From a virus: a DNA stretch of 60,447 nt. The notes under the pieces are model-generated. The model made no database searches. It was given only the letters and a program-made list of their open reading frames with translations, and was not told the DNA's origin. The stretch spans positions 1 to 60,447 of IMG/VR virus record IMGVR_UViG_3300045282_000062; one strand, written 5' to 3'. Shown piece by piece: positions 1-7,856 of the stretch. Numbering within the stretch: position 1 is the first letter of the stretch; each line of letters starts with the position of its first letter. The position numbers were made by a program, and so were the translations under genes.

Positions 1-127
1 TTTCGGCCGCAAATACGCCAGCCTGCGGCCAGATGGTAATTTGATGTAGAATACATTCCGGTCCACCCACATCACAATTCCAAAATTTTTTACGCTAAGT
101 CTTTCCTGCATCACGGTCAGGGCCATT
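1..127. repeat. 127-bp terminal direct repeat, left copy (contig overlap)
   Basis: These bases are identical to the last 127 bases of the window (60321-60447). The length of 127 equals a common maximum assembler k-mer, so this is most simply the overlap of a circular contig and not a physical terminal repeat. The polymerase frame runs across the join without interruption, which supports circularity. The same sequence also begins the 471-bp internal repeat at 58907, so the cut point lies at the edge of a repeated segment. Confidence 0.9.
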
Positions 128-471
128 TCCTGTAGGCTGTACCAAAAATTCACTATCCGGTCATTTGCTTCGCGCCAGGGGTTTACAATTTCCTGTTTTA
201 TGGCTTCAGCAGACAGGCCCAATTCTTTGCCCCCGGGCATTCGCAGGATGGCCCCACTGCTGCCCTGATAACCTAGCGCCAGTTCAGCTATTTTACCCCG
301 GCTGCGCCAAACGCTTTCCCTTGTCACTTCCTCAATTGGAACGTGAAACATTTTTGCCGCGCTGGCTTCATATATCTTTCCGCCGTTTTCAAATAGATCC
401 ATGCGCCACTTTTCTTTTGCATACCAGGCGATCACACGGGCTTCAATTTGGGCGAAGTCTGAACAAATCAG
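1..471. repeat. 471-bp direct repeat R, copy 1 (inside intact polymerase gene)
   Basis: Positions 1-471 appear identical to 58907-59377. The repeat covers polymerase motif A through the fingers region. Beyond 471 the two copies diverge completely: polymerase N-terminus here, a membrane-protein start there. On the other side the flanks are related but diverged polymerase C-termini. Copies are separated by 943 bp (59378-60320) on the circle. Confidence 0.9.
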
Positions 472-1617
472 GCATTTGCCCGGCCGCGAAATCAGGGCCG
501 TCCTGATCAGCTGTGACAGCACCATGGACACGGACCCGAATAGGAAGTCTATGCCATCCATATCACCGGCCTTTACAAGTTTGCGGGCGCTATCCAAATC
601 AGGCAGACTGTTTTTTACTAGGTTATGTGGCTGAAATCCACGGCCTGACCATCTGCCAGTGCGCGCAGCCCCGTGGAATTGAAACATACCGCGTATCCGG
701 TCATCAGGCCCGGCGATATTTGCCAGCGCTTTATATTTTGTTATTGAACTTTTAGAAATCTGCTGCCGGATTTCCAGCAGCCTGCGTACTGTAGGATCAT
801 GTGAATCATCAGTGAGCGCCAGGGCCACCGTTTCTTTTTTCAAATTTGGCATTGGCGCATCTTCGTTTTCCAGCCATGCCCGCATCTGCGCGCCAGATTT
901 AGGGTTTTTAATCCCTGAAATGTCACGGGCTTCCTGCATCAGCAGGGCATGATTGACCTGATCTAATTGAATGGCCCATTTGATCAGCACAGGATCTGAC
1001 AATATACCGGTGCCGTTTATTTTTTGGTCCAATACGTATAGCCGTTTTTCAATCGGCAGCACATCATAAAAACTGATTCGATAGGCTATTGCTTGTTCGC
1101 TTTTTACATCCCAAATGCAGTATCTTTTAAAAGCTTCCCATTCAGTAGGATAATGCCATGGCCGGTTACGAATGCGCCAGTTATTTTTTGCAGTGCCTTT
1201 ACAGGGCATCGTGAATAAGCGAATAAGCGCCTTACCTGCTTTGTCTTTCTGCGCATCTACCAGCAGGACCGCGCCAGCTTGTTCCAAAGACAATGGCAGC
1301 GATAACATGGCCGCTTTAACCATTGTGCAATCCCACTGATCGGCCAGCACAGACAGGCCAAAGCATTGATTTAGGCAGGTCCGTTCAAAAGCAGCATTCC
1401 ACGCTGTTTTCCGTATGGATCTGTCAGACAGCGCCGCCAGAATATCAGCCGGTAAATCCTGCATATCCGTAAAGTCTACTATTTCTATAGGGTTATCATC
1501 TACCTGGTAGGCCATCATCAATATTTCGAAATCATCAGACGCCACGTAATTATACATGCCGCATTTTTTCAGGTCTATGCTGCTGAATGTTTCGATATCG
1601 ATGGCTAGGGTTTTCAA
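1..1617 (-). CDS. DNA polymerase, family A with 3'-5' exonuclease (N-terminal 539 codons; continues at 60320-59982)
   Basis: Replicative DNA polymerase of the phage. The N-terminus has a DnaQ-like exonuclease: AIDIET (D7, E9), a WNAAFE motif II and a YCIWDV motif III. The polymerase domain follows, with ARTGRWSG near residue 330 and motif A SDFAQIEARV near residue 385. On the circularised contig the frame continues to 59982 and gives 651 residues, ending with motif C HVHDE (D603, E604). That is a normal size for phage polymerases lacking the 5' nuclease. The likely start is TTG at 1617, overlapping the upstream stop as TTGA; no ATG is closer. It lies in a module with DUF2800, DUF2815, HNH, VapE, VRR-NUC and SNF2 genes, a set known from many phages. 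Its C-terminal part is duplicated at 58568. Confidence 0.93.
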   Translation of the reverse strand, partial: MKTLAIDIETFSSIDLKKCGMYNYVASDDFEILMMAYQVDDNPIEIVDFTDMQDLPADILAALSDRSIRKTAWNAAFERTCLNQCFGLSVLADQWDCTMVKAAMLSLPLSLEQAGAVLLVDAQKDKAGKALIRLFTMPCKGTAKNNWRIRNRPWHYPTEWEAFKRYCIWDVKSEQAIAYRISFYDVLPIEKRLYVLDQKINGTGILSDPVLIKWAIQLDQVNHALLMQEARDISGIKNPKSGAQMRAWLENEDAPMPNLKKETVALALTDDSHDPTVRRLLEIRQQISKSSITKYKALANIAGPDDRIRGMFQFHGAARTGRWSGRGFQPHNLVKNSLPDLDSARKLVKAGDMDGIDFLFGSVSMVLSQLIRTALISRPGKCLICSDFAQIEARVIAWYAKEKWRMDLFENGGKIYEASAAKMFHVPIEEVTRESVWRSRGKIAELALGYQGSSGAILRMPGGKELGLSAEAIKQEIVNPWREANDRIVNFWYSLQEMALTVMQERLSVKNFGIVMWVDRNVFYIKLPSGRRLAYLRPK

Positions 1618-1799
1618 AGTGTTTCGTATTTGGATTTAACCAGCGTTTTACGTTCGTATGATGTCAAATCCAGCCAGCAATCTTTACACACCTGCGGAAA
1701 TCCATCGCCATCTATTAGATCATCATTTTTATCGATGAAATACTGCCCGCATAATTCACATGCGCGGCCTTCAATCATATCATCTGCAATTTCGCCCAT
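1614..1799 (-). CDS. small zinc-ribbon protein
   Basis: A 61-residue protein with two CxxC knuckles, CELC near residue 14 and CKDC near residue 38, the pattern of a small zinc ribbon. It sits between the HNH-type gene (12-bp gap) and the polymerase, whose TTG start overlaps its stop codon, so it is probably co-translated with the polymerase. Such ribbons bind nucleic acid or partner proteins, but nothing here fixes a role. Function unknown. Confidence 0.7.
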   Translation of the reverse strand: MGEIADDMIEGRACELCGQYFIDKNDDLIDGDGFPQVCKDCWLDLTSYERKTLVKSKYETL

Positions 1800-1811
1800 G
1801 ATTAGTTTATT

Positions 1812-2144
1812 TTAAATATCAACATTTAAAGGTTTGTACCCTGGAAAAGCAGGTTTTTGCCGATTGTTTGCCTGTGTAATCCGGTCAGCCCACCGGCAAT
1901 TTGATTTTGAATAATTCCGGTTTACTTTGATCCTGTCTATTGTGTGTTTGAGCGTGGGCCTATCACCCATATCAGCTAAAAAATTTCGGAAATCATGCCA
2001 GCGCTTCATCACTTTGATACCCCGGGCGCCATACCATTTGTAACGGTTATTTGATTGATGATAACACCTACCCATCATAGCCCGCCAGCTGTTATATGTT
2101 GGTGTGCGCTTTCCTGCCTTCGCCTGTCCGTGATGTTTCGCCAT
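1812..2144 (-). CDS. HNH/AP2-type homing-endonuclease-like protein
   Basis: A 110-residue protein resembling a family of free-standing phage HNH/AP2-like proteins. It has a TYNSWRAMMGRCY start, a YGARGIKV segment, a FLADMGDRP segment and a DRIKVNRNYSKSNCRWA core ending in QANNRQ. In the family these parts surround a small DNA-binding and nicking fold. It stands alone in the replication module, next to a polymerase gene whose C-terminus is duplicated. A role in local recombination is possible but unproven. Confidence 0.75.
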   Translation of the reverse strand: MAKHHGQAKAGKRTPTYNSWRAMMGRCYHQSNNRYKWYGARGIKVMKRWHDFRNFLADMGDRPTLKHTIDRIKVNRNYSKSNCRWADRITQANNRQKPAFPGYKPLNVDI

Positions 2145-2158
2145 ATTTGGTGGAAAAT

Positions 2159-2180
2159 GAAGGCGGTAAAAACCGCCTTC
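2159..2180 (-). terminator. hairpin between DUF2815 and HNH genes, possible weak terminator
   Basis: A perfect 9-bp stem (GAAGGCGGT / ACCGCCTTC) with a four-base loop lies in the 74-bp gap. On the minus strand it is followed by ATTTTCC, a short T-run. It could attenuate transcription entering the HNH and polymerase genes. The stem is clear; termination is inferred. Confidence 0.45.
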
Positions 2181-2218
2181 CGATTACTGGTTAACTCTGA
2201 AGTACCCCTGACAAAAAT

Positions 2219-2806
2219 TTAAAGATCATCATCCGGGCCTGCGTTTGTTACTGTAGGCGCATCGATATTTGCAAATGCAGTTCCTACATCCACCCGGCCA
2301 CTAAATGGCTTATCATCCTTAGTTTTCATAATGTGATTCAGCCCCACGCCAATGCCCTTTTTACCTTTATCATACGAAAAGAAAGATAAATTAACATAGC
2401 CCCACATGCCGCTGTAGACTTCAGACTGCCTGGTGATGGGTTCGCGTGCAGTATTAACTACATTCGGCTGATCTTTTGAAGTCGCGTTTAAAATCCAATA
2501 TCCGGCGTATTCAGGGATTATTTTTGGATCTTCCCCCATAGGCAAATCGCCATCCTTTAATGGGCTTTTCATTCCATTAGGTTTCACGCCGCCCCATGTT
2601 TTCACGATACCAATTTCAACTGCCGCTGCGATTGCTTTGCGTATCTGATCAACAATAGCAACGCTTTTTTTCGGAATCATAATAGCAGATGAAAATTTCA
2701 AATCAGGGGAATTTTTACTGCGTTTGGCTACAAATGCATGAAGGTGGGAAAATCTGATTTCACCAATTGTGATAACGTTTGTGCTTGTCATGTTTGTGTC
2801 TGTCAT
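2219..2806 (-). CDS. DUF2815 single-stranded DNA-binding protein
   Basis: A 195-residue protein matching the DUF2815 family, related to T7 gp2.5-type single-strand binding proteins of the OB fold. Visible family features are the GEIRFSHLHAF start, the KFSSAIMIPKK segment, EVYSGMWGYVNLSFF and VGLNHIMKTKD. The C-terminus is acidic (GPDDDL), as in SSB tails that recruit replication partners. The start codon overlaps the stop of the DUF2800 gene as ATGA. DUF2800, DUF2815 and polymerase gene neighbourhoods are common in phages, so it probably coats single strands at the replication fork. Confidence 0.88.
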   Translation of the reverse strand: MTDTNMTSTNVITIGEIRFSHLHAFVAKRSKNSPDLKFSSAIMIPKKSVAIVDQIRKAIAAAVEIGIVKTWGGVKPNGMKSPLKDGDLPMGEDPKIIPEYAGYWILNATSKDQPNVVNTAREPITRQSEVYSGMWGYVNLSFFSYDKGKKGIGVGLNHIMKTKDDKPFSGRVDVGTAFANIDAPTVTNAGPDDDL

Positions 2807-4014
2807 AATTCATCGTTTTGAATGTTAGAAAATGCTTGTTTCGTTTTATCAAGTGAATTTAATTCCGGGCGCGGATCAGTGGCAGGCACAAGTACCGGCG
2901 CGCCGGCAGGTTTGACAATATGATTAAATAGCAGGGTATTTAAATCTTTTTTACCTACTAATTTTTCCAAATCACCAATGCCTTTTAGTTTTGTGTTATA
3001 GATTTCGGCAATTTTAAAATTGTTTTTCACCAAAATCTGCGCAGCTTCATCAGGAAACGGTATAACCCGATTTGCGCGGCCTTCCACTAATTTAAACCCG
3101 GGCCATTTTGTGCCTTTGTTTGCTTCAGCCAGCGCGTATTCCTTTACGGCATCTATCCAGTTAATGAATAGCGGCGCCATATCCAGCACCTTTGCTGTGT
3201 CTGCGGGCGTTAAATGATTAGGATCTATCAAATCTTCTTTTACCATGCTGACGTTTGCAAATGCCACTTTGGCCAGATCCATATTGAAATCTTTTAACGC
3301 TTTGCAATGCACTTTTGCTTTACAAAATCTGCAATGTTCACCAGGCTGGTAATCGCCTTTGCCGTTGAACGCCATCAGCGCCCGGGGCCGTAGTTCAGCG
3401 TCAGCCCACGCCTTCAGGTCATTCACTGAAATTTCAAAATGGGATGAAGGTGATGCACTGGAAATGCGCGGCTGATAGATGATGATTTCGACCATTTGAA
3501 TATCATATAAATGTTCAAAATCATTCAGCCAGCCTAATGCATAAATCATGGCCTGTTTATTTTGATTTGAATCTACTTTAACACCTTTCCCATACTTCAA
3601 ATCAATGATGGATAATTTAGGCTGTGACACTATACCTGCGTCACCTGTGCCCCACGCATCAGGAACGTATGCAGACACGTCCAGCTTCCGTTCCAAAAAT
3701 AGCCGTGCATCCGGTGTAGTGGCCCGGGCTGCATTAAAATGTTCAATCACGAATTCTGCATAATCCGTGCAATACCCCCACATTTCAGTGTTATAATGTT
3801 TGTTTGCTTCAATGGGTATCAATGCTGCTTTGAAATCACGGTCCAACATTTCACCCGTTTTATGCAAAATCATTAGTTCACCTAATTTGTGGGCCAATAC
3901 ACCTTCATCTGCAAATTCACTGCTGCTTTCAGGGTATTTTAATTCCTGACGTGCTGATGGCGTACAGGCCAGCCAGCGTGATGCAGATGAAGGTGATAAA
4001 ATGGCATGGGTCAT
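2803..4014 (-). CDS. DUF2800 Cas4/RecB-like PD-(D/E)XK nuclease
   Basis: A 403-residue protein with the DUF2800 opening SPSSASRWLACTPSA. Its nuclease core shows GTGDAG followed by IIDLKYGKG (the D...xxK half of the PD-(D/E)XK site) and QAMIYALG. A CRFCKAKVHC cysteine cluster near residue 232 is consistent with a Cas4-like iron-sulfur site. The family accompanies DUF2815 in phage replication modules and probably processes DNA ends during replication or recombination. It overlaps both neighbours by 4 bp. It ends NDEL, echoing the acidic ends of the genes on either side. Confidence 0.88.
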   Translation of the reverse strand: MTHAILSPSSASRWLACTPSARQELKYPESSSEFADEGVLAHKLGELMILHKTGEMLDRDFKAALIPIEANKHYNTEMWGYCTDYAEFVIEHFNAARATTPDARLFLERKLDVSAYVPDAWGTGDAGIVSQPKLSIIDLKYGKGVKVDSNQNKQAMIYALGWLNDFEHLYDIQMVEIIIYQPRISSASPSSHFEISVNDLKAWADAELRPRALMAFNGKGDYQPGEHCRFCKAKVHCKALKDFNMDLAKVAFANVSMVKEDLIDPNHLTPADTAKVLDMAPLFINWIDAVKEYALAEANKGTKWPGFKLVEGRANRVIPFPDEAAQILVKNNFKIAEIYNTKLKGIGDLEKLVGKKDLNTLLFNHIVKPAGAPVLVPATDPRPELNSLDKTKQAFSNIQNDEL

Positions 4015-4412
4015 AGATCATCATTTGCGGCCGGCGCAACGGTTTCAGCCTTTTTGATTTTTTCCAGATCCGCCATGAATGCTTCAAATTTGGACGGATC
4101 TATTTCAGATGTTTTTGCAGCACCGTGGGCGATAATCAGGGCTTTTACTTCCGTGCGCAGTCCAGCTTCACTTTTCGCTGTGGCGGCTTTACGTACATCT
4201 TCCAAAGTGAATTTGGGGGCCGGTTTCACGCCATTTGAAGCGGCTATATCTGCCTGCGTTACCTGAACGGGGGCGGCTGCCGGTGCTGCTTTTTCTTTTT
4301 TGGGTTTGTCAGCCGCGGGCGCCTGATTAGCGCCGGCATTTGATACCAGGGCTTTCAGCCAATCCATGGTTTCGGGTGCTAGTCTGATGACATGATCTAC
4401 TTTGATTTCCAT
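4011..4412 (-). CDS. unknown replication-module protein with Ala/Pro/Lys-rich linker
   Basis: A 133-residue protein with a short N-terminal segment (residues 1-30, VIRLAPETMDWLKAL), a low-complexity A/P/K linker (about 30-55) and a helical C-terminal part (TLEDVRKAATAKSEAG onward) ending NDDL. Proteins of this build occur beside DUF2800 in phages, but I know no activity for them. It overlaps the DUF2800 start by 4 bp and its own start overlaps the helix-turn-helix gene by 16 bp. Confidence 0.7.
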   Translation of the reverse strand: MEIKVDHVIRLAPETMDWLKALVSNAGANQAPAADKPKKEKAAPAAAPVQVTQADIAASNGVKPAPKFTLEDVRKAATAKSEAGLRTEVKALIIAHGAAKTSEIDPSKFEAFMADLEKIKKAETVAPAANDDL

Positions 4413-4573
4413 TTTTTGATTTGATTTTTAACGTTTAATAATTGGGTTTGCGAATATAGATGTTTGGTTAGTACTTTTTCCGGGCGCAGGACATTCTGAA
4501 TGCGCCAGTTATACATGGTACGGATGGAAATGCCTAAGAATTTTGCAGCTGCTTTTTTATTGTAATATTTCAT
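4397..4573 (-). CDS. excisionase/MerR-like helix-turn-helix protein
   Basis: The open frame allows 78 residues, but ATG at 4573 gives a compact 58-residue protein that opens directly with a helix-turn-helix: KKAAAKFLGISIRTMYNWRI. This is the winged-helix layout of small excisionase or MerR-like DNA-binding proteins. A basic C-terminus follows. It is the first gene of the replication cluster, after a 128-bp leader, so it may regulate that operon. A TTTG-N19-TGGATTTG sequence in the leader resembles a promoter. Confidence 0.72.
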   Translation of the reverse strand: MKYYNKKAAAKFLGISIRTMYNWRIQNVLRPEKVLTKHLYSQTQLLNVKNQIKKWKSK

Positions 4574-4701
4574 GGGGCCGTAAATATAAGCGGCAACAAT
4601 AGGCAAATCCAAATAAATTTTAACATTGTGCAAAAGATTTTTTAAAAGCCCACACTTTTAGATAATTGTTATAGTTACCACACAGATAACGCCTATCTTA
4701 A

Positions 4702-4947
4702 TCAAATCCTGCCCTTACTGGCAGTTTTTAATATGTGGGCTTTTCCTAATTTACGCAGCCACCTATGTCTGAAAACCTGATGCATAGGATGGCCATGTGC
4801 ATCCGGGCTGATCACTTTATAAATAATGTATGGCAGGCCGCTGACATCACCAATTTTATGTAGTCTTTGCATCTGGCGTTCGTAATTGCCGGAAACAACT
4901 TCCAAACAAAATTTGCTTTGTTTTTCTATGTGTAATTCAAGTCTCAA
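4702..4947 (-). CDS. unknown small protein
   Basis: An 81-residue, basic protein (HRWLRKLGKAHILKTASKGRI C-terminal region, read as two halves). No family recognised. Its start overlaps the preceding gene by 4 bp, so it belongs to the 6558-4702 early operon and is its last gene before a leader region. Confidence 0.6.
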   Translation of the reverse strand: MRLELHIEKQSKFCLEVVSGNYERQMQRLHKIGDVSGLPYIIYKVISPDAHGHPMHQVFRHRWLRKLGKAHILKTASKGRI

Positions 4948-5168
4948 ACTTCCTGACTTAATATTTTTATGTCGAATAATTTGTAGGCATCGCGTATAGT
5001 GCCAGCGGCAGGATTATCCACAACATACTTAAAAAATAAAATGGCCACTTCCTGCGCATACATATCAGGTAAAAGATCAGCCACCTGCCCGGGTGTCATT
5101 TTGCCGGCTGTTAAATCAGGCTGCAATTTTTTACCGATAGCAAACATGATGCTTTGTTTTTTGGTCAT
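4944..5168 (-). CDS. unknown small helical protein
   Basis: A 74-residue protein, likely all-helical, with segments GQVADLLPDMYAQEVAILFF and DAYKLFDIKIL. No motif recognised. Four-base overlaps with both neighbours show tight translational coupling within the early operon. Confidence 0.6.
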   Translation of the reverse strand: MTKKQSIMFAIGKKLQPDLTAGKMTPGQVADLLPDMYAQEVAILFFKYVVDNPAAGTIRDAYKLFDIKILSQEV

Positions 5169-5785
5169 ATCATTCGGCCAGCCATGGCCATTTTTTCAAT
5201 TTCAGTTAAATCCCATCCTACCAAAACGACAAAAATATTCCTGGTAATCCTTTCAAGCAGATACGGATCTGTAGGCGGCACCATTTTCCATTCATCCACT
5301 TCCCAAAGTATGTAATGTGTGGGCTTTACAATTTTCGGCATGTATTGTGGGGGCACCAAAGGCACAGGGGCTGTTAAATTCATTTTACGCCATACGTTTT
5401 TATCTTCCCATGCGAATGTGGGCATAGTGCCATCCGGTAAAATTACATCGCGTGCGCTATTTAACGAAAATCGCATATTAGAAAGTGCCATTTTATTATC
5501 CCTGTAATAAACGCCCCCGGATATATTACAATCGCAAAATACTTTTGTGGCGCCTACCTGTGCTATCGCTAACCGGGGCTTCGCAGGTTCAATGCATCCG
5601 GCTTTTGCAATTACTTTATTTATGTCAATTACTTTTTTGCCCTGCCTGACCTGATTATAAATATTTTTCAAATCTTTATAGATAGGTTGTTTTGACGTCC
5701 GGGCCGCTTTGCAGTATTCATGCCATAATTTGTTGGCGTCTTTCTGCGCTTCAGATACACTACAGTCTTTTATGATGTCTTTCAT
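5165..5785 (-). CDS. unknown early phage protein, 206 aa
   Basis: A 206-residue soluble protein without recognised domain. It has a helical N-terminus (residues 1-65), a middle with FCDCNISGG and a C-terminal part rich in aromatic and proline residues (PTFAWEDKNVWRK, VPPQYMPKIV). Overlaps with both neighbours are 4 bp. It is the largest unassigned gene of this operon, but context alone gives no function. Confidence 0.65.
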   Translation of the reverse strand: MKDIIKDCSVSEAQKDANKLWHEYCKAARTSKQPIYKDLKNIYNQVRQGKKVIDINKVIAKAGCIEPAKPRLAIAQVGATKVFCDCNISGGVYYRDNKMALSNMRFSLNSARDVILPDGTMPTFAWEDKNVWRKMNLTAPVPLVPPQYMPKIVKPTHYILWEVDEWKMVPPTDPYLLERITRNIFVVLVGWDLTEIEKMAMAGRMI

Positions 5786-6057
5786 TTCTGCGCCGGGTTT
5801 ATTGTTGGGTAAATACTATCTTTTGATTTGAAAGCAATCAGACGCAGATCGGACCCATCCAATGTGTAATAACGATTTCCGCGCCTGGTAATTGTGGGGA
5901 TGTGTTTCGTGGTTATCTGTCGGCCAAAGTCATTTCTATACGTCACATATTCCAAATTACGTATGGTATCACGGGGCGGCGGTCCTAAAATAAATCTTTC
6001 TGTCTGCGCCAGTGCGCCAGTGCAGATGAATATTGAAACTGCTAAAATGATTTTCAT
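5782..6057 (-). CDS. small exported protein with signal peptide
   Basis: A 91-residue protein that starts MKIILAVSIFICTGALAQT, a short classical Sec signal with cleavage expected after ALA or LAQ. The mature part (about 72 residues) is basic and contains RRGNRYYTLDGSD. It should end up in the periplasm. No family recognised. Overlaps with both neighbours are 4 bp. Confidence 0.65.
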   Translation of the reverse strand: MKIILAVSIFICTGALAQTERFILGPPPRDTIRNLEYVTYRNDFGRQITTKHIPTITRRGNRYYTLDGSDLRLIAFKSKDSIYPTINPAQK

Positions 6058-6296
6058 ATTCTTATAATTAATTCCTGAAGTTCATCTGCCGCAGCTGGCG
6101 CCAGATGGTCATCCAAAATTCCTATCAGCTTATTAAAGCGCTGGCATAGTTCACGATGATCTACCTGCATGTAGTTACTCACTATCTGTGAGTGAAAATT
6201 TACTTTCATGCATGCTATCCACCCCGCTTTATACGCCTGCGGATTTTCTTTAAATCCTTCCTGCATGGCCATTTGTTCTATTTCCACTTCAGTCAT
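6054..6296 (-). CDS. unknown small protein
   Basis: An 80-residue mainly helical protein (TEVEIEQMAMQEGFK, AAADELQELIIRI). No family recognised. Its ATG overlaps the stop of the tiny upstream membrane gene, and its own stop overlaps the next start. Confidence 0.6.
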   Translation of the reverse strand: MTEVEIEQMAMQEGFKENPQAYKAGWIACMKVNFHSQIVSNYMQVDHRELCQRFNKLIGILDDHLAPAAADELQELIIRI

Positions 6297-6397
6297 ATCG
6301 GAATGTATTTTAAAACAAAAATAATGGCAGCCACCAGCAGAAATATAAAAATTCCGGCCAGTGTCACATTTCCTATTTTGTCAATTATCTTTTTCAC
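6293..6397 (-). CDS. 34-aa single-pass membrane peptide (GTG start)
   Basis: The frame starts with GTG at 6397, overlapping the upstream stop as GTGA, and ends as ATGA on the next gene. The product has a charged start (KKIIDKIGN), one transmembrane helix (LAGIFIFLLVAAIIFVL) and a KYIPI tail. Tight coupling on both sides supports translation even though the gene is very short. Function unknown. Confidence 0.5.
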   Translation of the reverse strand: MKKIIDKIGNVTLAGIFIFLLVAAIIFVLKYIPI

Positions 6398-6558
6398 AAT
6401 ACGGGGTTAAATACTTTGTATCTGTGCAGCAGAATACTATACAATCTTTGCAGCCGTTTACGTTCATCATCGAATAGCACAGTGGCCCAATAACTACCGG
6501 CTAACTGCTTGCGGGTATCCAAACGGCTGTAGGCTTCAATGATTCTGTCTTTCAACAT
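6394..6558 (-). CDS. 54-aa early protein, first gene of early operon
   Basis: ATG at 6558 opens a 54-residue, strongly basic, helical protein (MLKDRIIEAYSRLDTRK; DDERKRLQRLYSILLHRY). It stands 16 bp downstream of a promoter -7 box and is the first gene of the operon running to 4702. No family recognised. The helical and basic make-up would fit nucleic-acid or protein binding. Confidence 0.55.
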   Translation of the reverse strand: MLKDRIIEAYSRLDTRKQLAGSYWATVLFDDERKRLQRLYSILLHRYKVFNPVL

Positions 6559-6567
6559 TAGTGCTGA

Positions 6568-6605
6568 TTTAGTACTAAAGTAGTACTAAATACAATTGCG
6601 CCAAA
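6568..6605 (-). promoter_or_regulatory. early promoter with AGTACT palindrome
   Basis: Minus-strand TTTG (6605-6602), a 19-bp spacer and TACTTTAG (6582-6575) fit the Bacteroidota housekeeping promoter. A perfect 10-bp inverted repeat TTTAGTACTA-AAG-TAGTACTAAA (6568-6590) overlies the -7 box, so bound protein should block transcription. It contains two AGTACT boxes spaced by five bases. It drives the early operon beginning at 6558. Confidence 0.7.
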
Positions 6606-6609
6606 ATTT

Positions 6610-6649
6610 ATTTTTGAAAAAGAAAATCCGCTATGGAAATAGCGGATTT
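6610..6649 (-). terminator. Rho-independent terminator of lysis operon
   Basis: A perfect 10-bp stem AAATCCGCTA / TAGCGGATTT with a six-base loop (6624-6649) is followed on the minus strand by TCTTTTTC. It lies 36 bp after the endolysin stop and just before the early promoter, so it separates late from early transcription. Confidence 0.85.
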
Positions 6650-6684
6650 ATATTTAATACCCTTTAAAACCAACATGAAAAAGA

Positions 6685-7173
6685 TCAGGCAAATCTAAGA
6701 AATCCTTTTATTTTCGGGCCAGGAAAATTACGGATTTTCTTAGCCACTTCAATCCCTTCCCTACTGCCAGTATCATTTGTGTTACCTTCAATGGTGTGAA
6801 TTCGCTGCCCTAAAATATCTACACTTTCTACTATACCTGTATGCCCCAATCCGCCACCTAAATCCATAATCATAATATCACCGGGTTTTACATTGCTAAT
6901 AGAATCAGGCTTTATTTTCCATGCCCCCGGCGTATTATTCCACACTGCCAGCACGCCAGCTGATTTGAATAGCGGATTTTCGACGCCTAACTGATGTGCA
7001 GCGTTATTGAAACACCAATACATGAATGCCATGCACCATGATCCTGGAAAATTCAGGCCCACTTCTTTTAAATAATCCTGCACAGGATGGCCCCAATTAC
7101 TGCCCAAGGGGTTTTCTTTTTGGCCTACCTGTCCCTGCGCGATTTCCAGCGCCCTGCTTACTGTATCTGTCAT
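6685..7173 (-). CDS. CHAP-domain endolysin
   Basis: A 162-residue protein with the CHAP amidase/peptidase layout: PGSWCMAFMYWCF holds the nucleophile cysteine (near residue 47), GHTGIVESVD the histidine, and TIEGNTND the third catalytic region. It should cut peptidoglycan peptide bonds. There is no signal peptide, so release needs a holin, and holin-like genes lie just upstream. It is the last gene before a strong terminator. The domain fills almost the whole chain, so there is no separate cell-wall-binding domain. Confidence 0.9.
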   Translation of the reverse strand: MTDTVSRALEIAQGQVGQKENPLGSNWGHPVQDYLKEVGLNFPGSWCMAFMYWCFNNAAHQLGVENPLFKSAGVLAVWNNTPGAWKIKPDSISNVKPGDIMIMDLGGGLGHTGIVESVDILGQRIHTIEGNTNDTGSREGIEVAKKIRNFPGPKIKGFLRFA

Positions 7174-7181
7174 AGTGTTAT

Positions 7182-7856
7182 TTATTTACTGTGGGCCAAT
7201 TCATAGACTACTGCGGCCATCGCAATCACAACGCCGCCGGCAATCTTCAGAAAAGTACTTTGATTTTTTATTTTCTTATCAGCTTTTAAAATATCTTTTG
7301 TCAGCTGCTGCCCGTTCGCATGTTCAGCAGTTAGCAGTGAATCAGTTTTGCCTAGTAAAAGTACCTGCGCCACATAGGCGTCATTACCTTCCTGTATCTG
7401 TATTTTTTGGTATGATATAGTCGAATCTTTCATGGCCCGTTCAATGTCAATTCCATAGCGCAAAATGCTGTCCTGCTTTACGATTTCGCCGCAGTCTGCC
7501 AGCTGTAGATCCTTATCGCCTTGCCCTTTAGCTTCCTGATATTTCAGCGCCCAATATGCGCTATTGGCCTGCGCCGTCTTATTTTCTGCCGTTTGAATCA
7601 ATAGCTTAGTGGCTATGCTGTCCTGTTTTTTCTTCGCCAGGGCCGCAGCTGCGCTATCTATGCGCAGCCTATCTGCATCCTGCTTTTTAAGCGTTTGCAG
7701 GGCCTCATAGGCGCTGTCTAAACTATGTTGCTTTGTATTGTAATCGGGCGGCGTAGGGACCGGGCGCAGCATTAAATAGATAATCACCGCTATCAGCAGT
7801 GCAATCAAAACTTTCCACCAGTTTTGCCCTAGCCAGCTATCTTTAAATGGGGCCAT
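7182..7856 (-). CDS. coiled-coil protein with membrane segments at both ends (spanin-like)
   Basis: A 224-residue protein: transmembrane helix at about 13-31 (WWKVLIALLIAVIIYLML), a long coiled coil (about 45-190), and a second hydrophobic segment near the C-terminus (IAGGVVIAMAAVVYELA). It sits next to the endolysin. The rod between membrane anchors suggests a role in disrupting the envelope, as spanins do, but the two-anchor topology is not that of the classic i-spanin. The role is inferred from position. Confidence 0.6.
   Translation of the reverse strand: MAPFKDSWLGQNWWKVLIALLIAVIIYLMLRPVPTPPDYNTKQHSLDSAYEALQTLKKQDADRLRIDSAAAALAKKKQDSIATKLLIQTAENKTAQANSAYWALKYQEAKGQGDKDLQLADCGEIVKQDSILRYGIDIERAMKDSTISYQKIQIQEGNDAYVAQVLLLGKTDSLLTAEHANGQQLTKDILKADKKIKNQSTFLKIAGGVVIAMAAVVYELAHSK

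Noticed and set aside
165-506. Plus-strand 113-residue ORF, with an almost identical copy at 59071-59394
   Set aside because: It is antisense to the polymerase; its duplication simply follows the 471-bp repeat, and codon usage is that of the shadow.
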